Assembly (NCBI GenBank): GCA_041743835.1
Contig: JBGTLW010000056.1
Location: 1-8,552 of the forward strand
Reading direction: 5' to 3'
Origin: JBGTLW01 sp041743835
GTDB taxonomy: Bacteria > Planctomycetota > Phycisphaerae > Phycisphaerales > Phycisphaeraceae
DNA: 8,552 nucleotides
A model generated the notes under the pieces. That model was not told the origin of the DNA and made no database searches. It saw only the letters and a list, made by a program, of their open reading frames with translations. Position numbers and translations under genes: made by a program. Within the stretch, counting starts at the first letter, position 1; the number at the start of each line of letters is the position of its first letter. Positions 6,457 to 8,552 of the stretch are shown one piece after another.

Positions 6457-7125
6457 TTACTCGGCCTTCTTCTCATCCGCCGAGCCGCCCTCGGGGGCTT
6501 CGGGCTCGGCGACGGCTGTCGCGGTGTCGCTGGATTCTTCGGGGGCTTGCTCCGCAGCGGCCTCGGGCTTTGCACCCTGTGACTTGCCGCCCTTACGCAG
6601 TGCGGCGGCACGCTCCATGCGCTTGTTGGCCTGCTCGCGGCGGCGGGAGAACTGGCCGGCAACCTGCGGGCCTTCCTCCGAACCCACCAGTTGCAGCACG
6701 CACAGGTCGGCGCCGTCGCCGATCCGGTGCTTGGCCAGCTTGATGATGCGGGTGTAGCCGCCCTCGCGGTCGGCGTACTTGGGGGCGATGTCTTCAAAGA
6801 GGTGCTTGACGATGCGCGGGGCCTGCAGCTTGCCGCCCTTGTTGGCGATCTCGCCGTAGGCGTTGCGGGTCACGTTCTCGTCATCGCTGCCACGGACCAT
6901 CAGGTGGTCCCGGCCGAGCAGCTTGATGACCCGGCGACGCGACGCCAGATCGCCCTGCTTCGCGGCGGTGATCAGCTTCTCGACGAAGGGCTTGACCGCC
7001 TTGGCCTTGGGGACCGTGGTGGTGATCTGCCCGTGGGTGAACAGGGACACAGCCATGTTGCGGAACATCGCTGTGCGGTGGTTGGTCTTGCGACCAAGGA
7101 TCTTGCCGTAAACGCGGTGCCTCAT
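6457..7125 (-). CDS. rplQ: 50S ribosomal protein L17 with C-terminal extension
   Basis: L17 is a large-subunit ribosomal protein near the exit of the peptide tunnel. The start at 7125 gives the canonical beginning MRHRVYGKILGRKTNHRTAM, with AAAGGA 8 nt upstream; an in-frame start at 7221 has no family support. The core, residues 1-148, includes MFRNMAVSLFTHGQITTT (20-37), AKAVKPFVEKLIT (41-53), KHLFEDIAPKYADREGGYTR (107-126) and the end strand DLCVLQLVG (140-148). The protein has 222 residues, whereas typical bacterial L17 has about 120-130. The surplus is a tail from about 149: first a basic Arg/Lys helix-like part (160-180), then an Ala/Glu/Pro-rich acidic part (184-222), likely disordered. 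It is last in the rpsK-rpoA-rplQ series and is followed by the hairpin terminator. The 207-nt gap from rpoA is long for this pair. Confidence 0.96.
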   Translation of the reverse strand: MRHRVYGKILGRKTNHRTAMFRNMAVSLFTHGQITTTVPKAKAVKPFVEKLITAAKQGDLASRRRVIKLLGRDHLMVRGSDDENVTRNAYGEIANKGGKLQAPRIVKHLFEDIAPKYADREGGYTRIIKLAKHRIGDGADLCVLQLVGSEEGPQVAGQFSRRREQANKRMERAAALRKGGKSQGAKPEAAAEQAPEESSDTATAVAEPEAPEGGSADEKKAE

Positions 7126-7183
7126 CGTTTGGTTCCTTTCTTGACCGGCTCTGACGGGGAGACGCCCGCCTTGCCAAGCCACT

Positions 7184-7309
7184 CCCGCGATCGACTTGCG
7201 TCGCGGGGGACGCAGCAACATAAGCTGCTACGCCGTGGGTCCACACACTGGACCGGGGCATCAAAGGCCCCTTGCGAACGGTCGGCTGTGAGCCAAAGCC
7301 CACAACGAC
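7184..7309 (-). promoter_or_regulatory. Structured spacer between rpoA and rplQ (possible regulatory or processing RNA)
   Basis: The gap between rpoA and rplQ (7126-7332) holds several inverted repeats. They are: 7184-7190 with 7201-7207 (CCCGCGA/TCGCGGG, 7 bp, 10-nt loop); 7197-7202 with 7209-7214 (6 bp); 7238-7243 with 7249-7254 (GGTCCA/TGGACC, 6 bp, 5-nt loop); 7255-7259 with 7267-7271 (5 bp, 7-nt loop), directly abutting the previous one; and a weak 7281-7284 with 7306-7309. The first two share bases and cannot form together, as in switching leaders. No T-run follows any stem. Possible roles are translational control of rplQ, transcript processing, or none. No coding sequence with family support lies in the gap. 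Confidence 0.4.
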
Positions 7310-7332
7310 CCTCATCAACACGCCGGGGTTTT

Positions 7333-8343
7333 TCAGGCCTCGGCGGCTTCTTCTTCCAACTCGGCGGGCAGGTCCATGCCCAGTTCCAGGCCCATGTCGG
7401 CCAGCTTGCGCTTGACCTCACGCAGCGACGTCTTGCCGAAGCTGCGGACCTTGAGCAGTTCGGACTCTTCCTGGCAGACCAGGTCGGCAACGATCTCGAC
7501 CTTCGCGCTCTCCAGGCAGTTGTTGGCGCGGACCGACAGGTCCAGTTCGCTGATGGGCATCTGGAGCTTGCGGATCAGCTCCTCGTCCACGCGGGCCGCG
7601 GCGGCTGCGGTCTCGCTGGCGGCTTCATCGCCCAGCTCGAAATACTGCACGAAGGGGTTGAGGTGTTTACGCAGGATCTTCGCGGCCTCGACCATAGCCA
7701 TCTCGGGCGTCACCGTGCCGTTGGTCCAGACTTCGAGCGTGAGCTTGTCGTAGTTGGTCTTCTGACCCACGCGGGTGTCCTCGACCTTGTACCGCACGCG
7801 GGTGACCGGGGAGTAGATCGCGTCCACGGGGATCACGCCGACTTCCTGATCGCCCTCGGCCTCGTACTGCTCCGAGGCGGGCACGTAGCCGCGGCCCTTC
7901 TGGACCGTGAACTCCATGTCGAAATCGACCTGCTTGGTCAGTGTCGCCAGGACGAGTTCGGGGTTGTGGATCGTGACGGATGTGTCGGCCTCGATCAGGT
8001 CACAGGTGACATCGCCGGGGCCTTCGGCCTGAAGCCGCATGGTCTTGGGCTCGTCGCCTTCGAGGGAGACGACCATATTCTTGATGTTGAGCACTATGTC
8101 GGTGACATCCTGCACGACGCCTTCGAGTGTGCTGAATTCGTGTTCCGCTCCCTTGATGCGCACGCGGGTGACGGCTGCGCCTTCGAGGCTGGAAAGCAGG
8201 ATTCGCCGCAGGCTGTTGCCGACGGTGGTGCCGAAGCCGCGTTCAAACGGCTCGACGGTAAATTTGCCGTAAGTTCGTGTGTTCAGCTCCGAGTCGGGGA
8301 CGACACGGGTGGGCAGTTCGAGTCCTCGCCATCGCATTCGCAT
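7333..8343 (-). CDS. rpoA: DNA-directed RNA polymerase subunit alpha
   Basis: The alpha subunit dimerises to start assembly of RNA polymerase and contacts promoter UP elements and activators. It has 336 residues, close to the usual 315-340. The N-terminal domain (1 to about 238) has EPFERGFGTTVGNSLRRILL (31-50), the dimerisation and beta/beta' contact segment, EGVVQDVTDIVLNIK (74-88), and RGYVPASEQYE (151-161). An Ala/Glu-rich linker (239-258) leads to the C-terminal domain (about 262-323). That domain has LDLSVRANNCL (267-277), where R272 and N275 match the DNA-contacting Arg and Asn of the E. coli SVRSANCL segment, and the helix-hairpin-helix FGKTSLREVK (302-311). The tail is acidic. Start is ATG 8343 with GGAG 9 nt upstream; an ATG two codons later is a less well-spaced alternative. 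It follows rpsK directly, without rpsD between them. Confidence 0.98.
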   Translation of the reverse strand: MRMRWRGLELPTRVVPDSELNTRTYGKFTVEPFERGFGTTVGNSLRRILLSSLEGAAVTRVRIKGAEHEFSTLEGVVQDVTDIVLNIKNMVVSLEGDEPKTMRLQAEGPGDVTCDLIEADTSVTIHNPELVLATLTKQVDFDMEFTVQKGRGYVPASEQYEAEGDQEVGVIPVDAIYSPVTRVRYKVEDTRVGQKTNYDKLTLEVWTNGTVTPEMAMVEAAKILRKHLNPFVQYFELGDEAASETAAAAARVDEELIRKLQMPISELDLSVRANNCLESAKVEIVADLVCQEESELLKVRSFGKTSLREVKRKLADMGLELGMDLPAELEEEAAEA

Positions 8344-8387
8344 GATGGTTTTCTCCAGGCATCCAGCAGGGGCCGATGAACGGTCAA

Positions 8388-8448
8388 GTTTCAGGATTCA
8401 CGCGACACGTCGGCTGCTGAGCCCGGCGATCGCTTCTGTTCCTGAAAC
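8388..8448 (-). promoter_or_regulatory. Long imperfect stem-loop upstream of rpoA
   Basis: A perfect 9-bp inverted repeat, gtttcagga at 8388-8396 and tcctgaaac at 8440-8448, encloses 43 nt. Inside it are a further 4-bp pairing (gcga 8402-8405 with tcgc 8430-8433) and a 4-bp apical stem (ggct 8412-8415 with agcc 8420-8423, loop gctg). The element ends about 30 nt before the rpoA Shine-Dalgarno. It has the shape of a structured leader, for example for ribosomal-protein feedback or processing. Sequence gives no family match, so its function is open. Confidence 0.45.
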
Positions 8449-8464
8449 GGTGGAAAGCAAATCT

Positions 8465-8495
8465 GTTCAGCGTCCGGTATAGGACGCAGCAGAAC
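8465..8495 (-). other. Stem-loop just downstream of rpsK
   Basis: gcgtcc at 8470-8475 pairs with ggacgc at 8482-8487 around the loop ggtata, extended after small unpaired bases by gttc 8465-8468 with gaac 8492-8495. It starts 9 nt after the rpsK stop. On the minus strand the sequence after the stem is AGATTTGC, so the T content is too poor for a clear terminator. Partial termination or 3'-end protection of the upstream ribosomal-protein message is possible. Confidence 0.4.
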
Positions 8496-8504
8496 GAAGG
8501 TGGA

Positions 8505-8552
8505 TCAGACGCGGCGCTTCTTGCGGGGGCGGCAGCCGTTGAACGGGATCGC
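8505..8552 (-). CDS. rpsK: 30S ribosomal protein S11, C-terminal fragment (5' part outside window)
   Basis: Fifteen codons and a TGA (8505-8507) are visible. They read AIPFNGCRPRKKRRV, matching the highly conserved S11 end, typically IPHNGCRPPKKRRV or similar, with His to Phe and one Pro to Arg substitution here. S11 lies on the platform of the small ribosomal subunit near the mRNA exit. Its position directly before rpoA on the same strand is the standard order of the alpha operon, which supports the call despite the short length. Confidence 0.9.
   Translation of the reverse strand, partial: AIPFNGCRPRKKRRV

Noticed and set aside
7126..7221. An N-terminal extension of L17 by 32 residues
   Set aside because: L17 begins MRHR almost universally, and an AAAGGA Shine-Dalgarno lies just before that ATG; the extension is Arg-rich spacer sequence.
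6691..8379. A 562-codon plus-strand open frame antisense to rpoA and rplQ
   Set aside because: It lies opposite two certain genes, its protein is low-complexity (His, Gly, Asp, Val rich) without any recognisable domain, and long antisense frames are expected in high-GC DNA.
8360..8390. A promoter for rpoA with a TTGACC -35 box (minus strand, 8387-8382)
   Set aside because: No -10-like hexamer occurs at 16-18 nt spacing (the 17-nt position reads GGATGC), so the match is probably chance.
1..8552. Mobile elements, CRISPR arrays, tRNA genes, toxin-antitoxin or defence genes
   Set aside because: I saw no transposase or integrase coding, no regularly spaced repeats, no tRNA-like cloverleaf and no defence-type domains; every well-supported gene is housekeeping, regulatory or lipoprotein.

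Overview
The window looks like a conserved chromosomal segment of a high-GC bacterium. All genes except a fragment at the left edge lie on the minus strand, so transcription runs from high to low coordinates. Gene content and style (a structured rpsK-rpoA-rplQ tail without rpsD, an L17 with a long low-complexity tail, a Pro/Ala-rich lipoprotein, several genes without an obvious Shine-Dalgarno) would fit Planctomycetota, perhaps Phycisphaerae. That placement is an inference from general impression; no marker here proves it.

Right part (8552 to about 6400): the last 15 codons of rpsK (ribosomal protein S11), then rpoA (RNA polymerase alpha) and rplQ (ribosomal protein L17). This is the end of the large ribosomal-protein/alpha operon, and a 13-bp hairpin at 6400-6432 closes it. 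Unusually long spacers (161 nt between rpsK and rpoA, 207 nt between rpoA and rplQ) each contain several inverted repeats that could fold in the transcript.

Middle and left part (6321 to 253): six genes in the same direction with short gaps: surE (nucleotidase), mgtE (Mg2+ channel/transporter), holA (DNA polymerase III delta), an unrecognised lipoprotein, pyrR (pyrimidine regulator/UPRT-like) and pyrB (aspartate carbamoyltransferase). Gaps of 3 nt (pyrR-pyrB), 9 nt (mgtE-holA) and 35 nt (lipoprotein-pyrR) suggest co-transcription of much of this run. pyrR and pyrB form the functional pair: PyrR senses pyrimidine nucleotides and normally controls pyr transcripts, and PyrB makes carbamoyl-aspartate for UMP synthesis. 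SurE dephosphorylates nucleoside monophosphates, a loose metabolic link.

Left edge (1-221): the C-terminal DNA-binding end of an AraC-family regulator on the plus strand, convergent with pyrB.

I found no mobile element, CRISPR array, tRNA, rRNA, toxin-antitoxin or defence cassette. The window is largely ordinary housekeeping DNA. The points most worth a second look are the structured spacers around rpoA, the altered MgtE signature, the L17 tail, and the uncharacterised lipoprotein.
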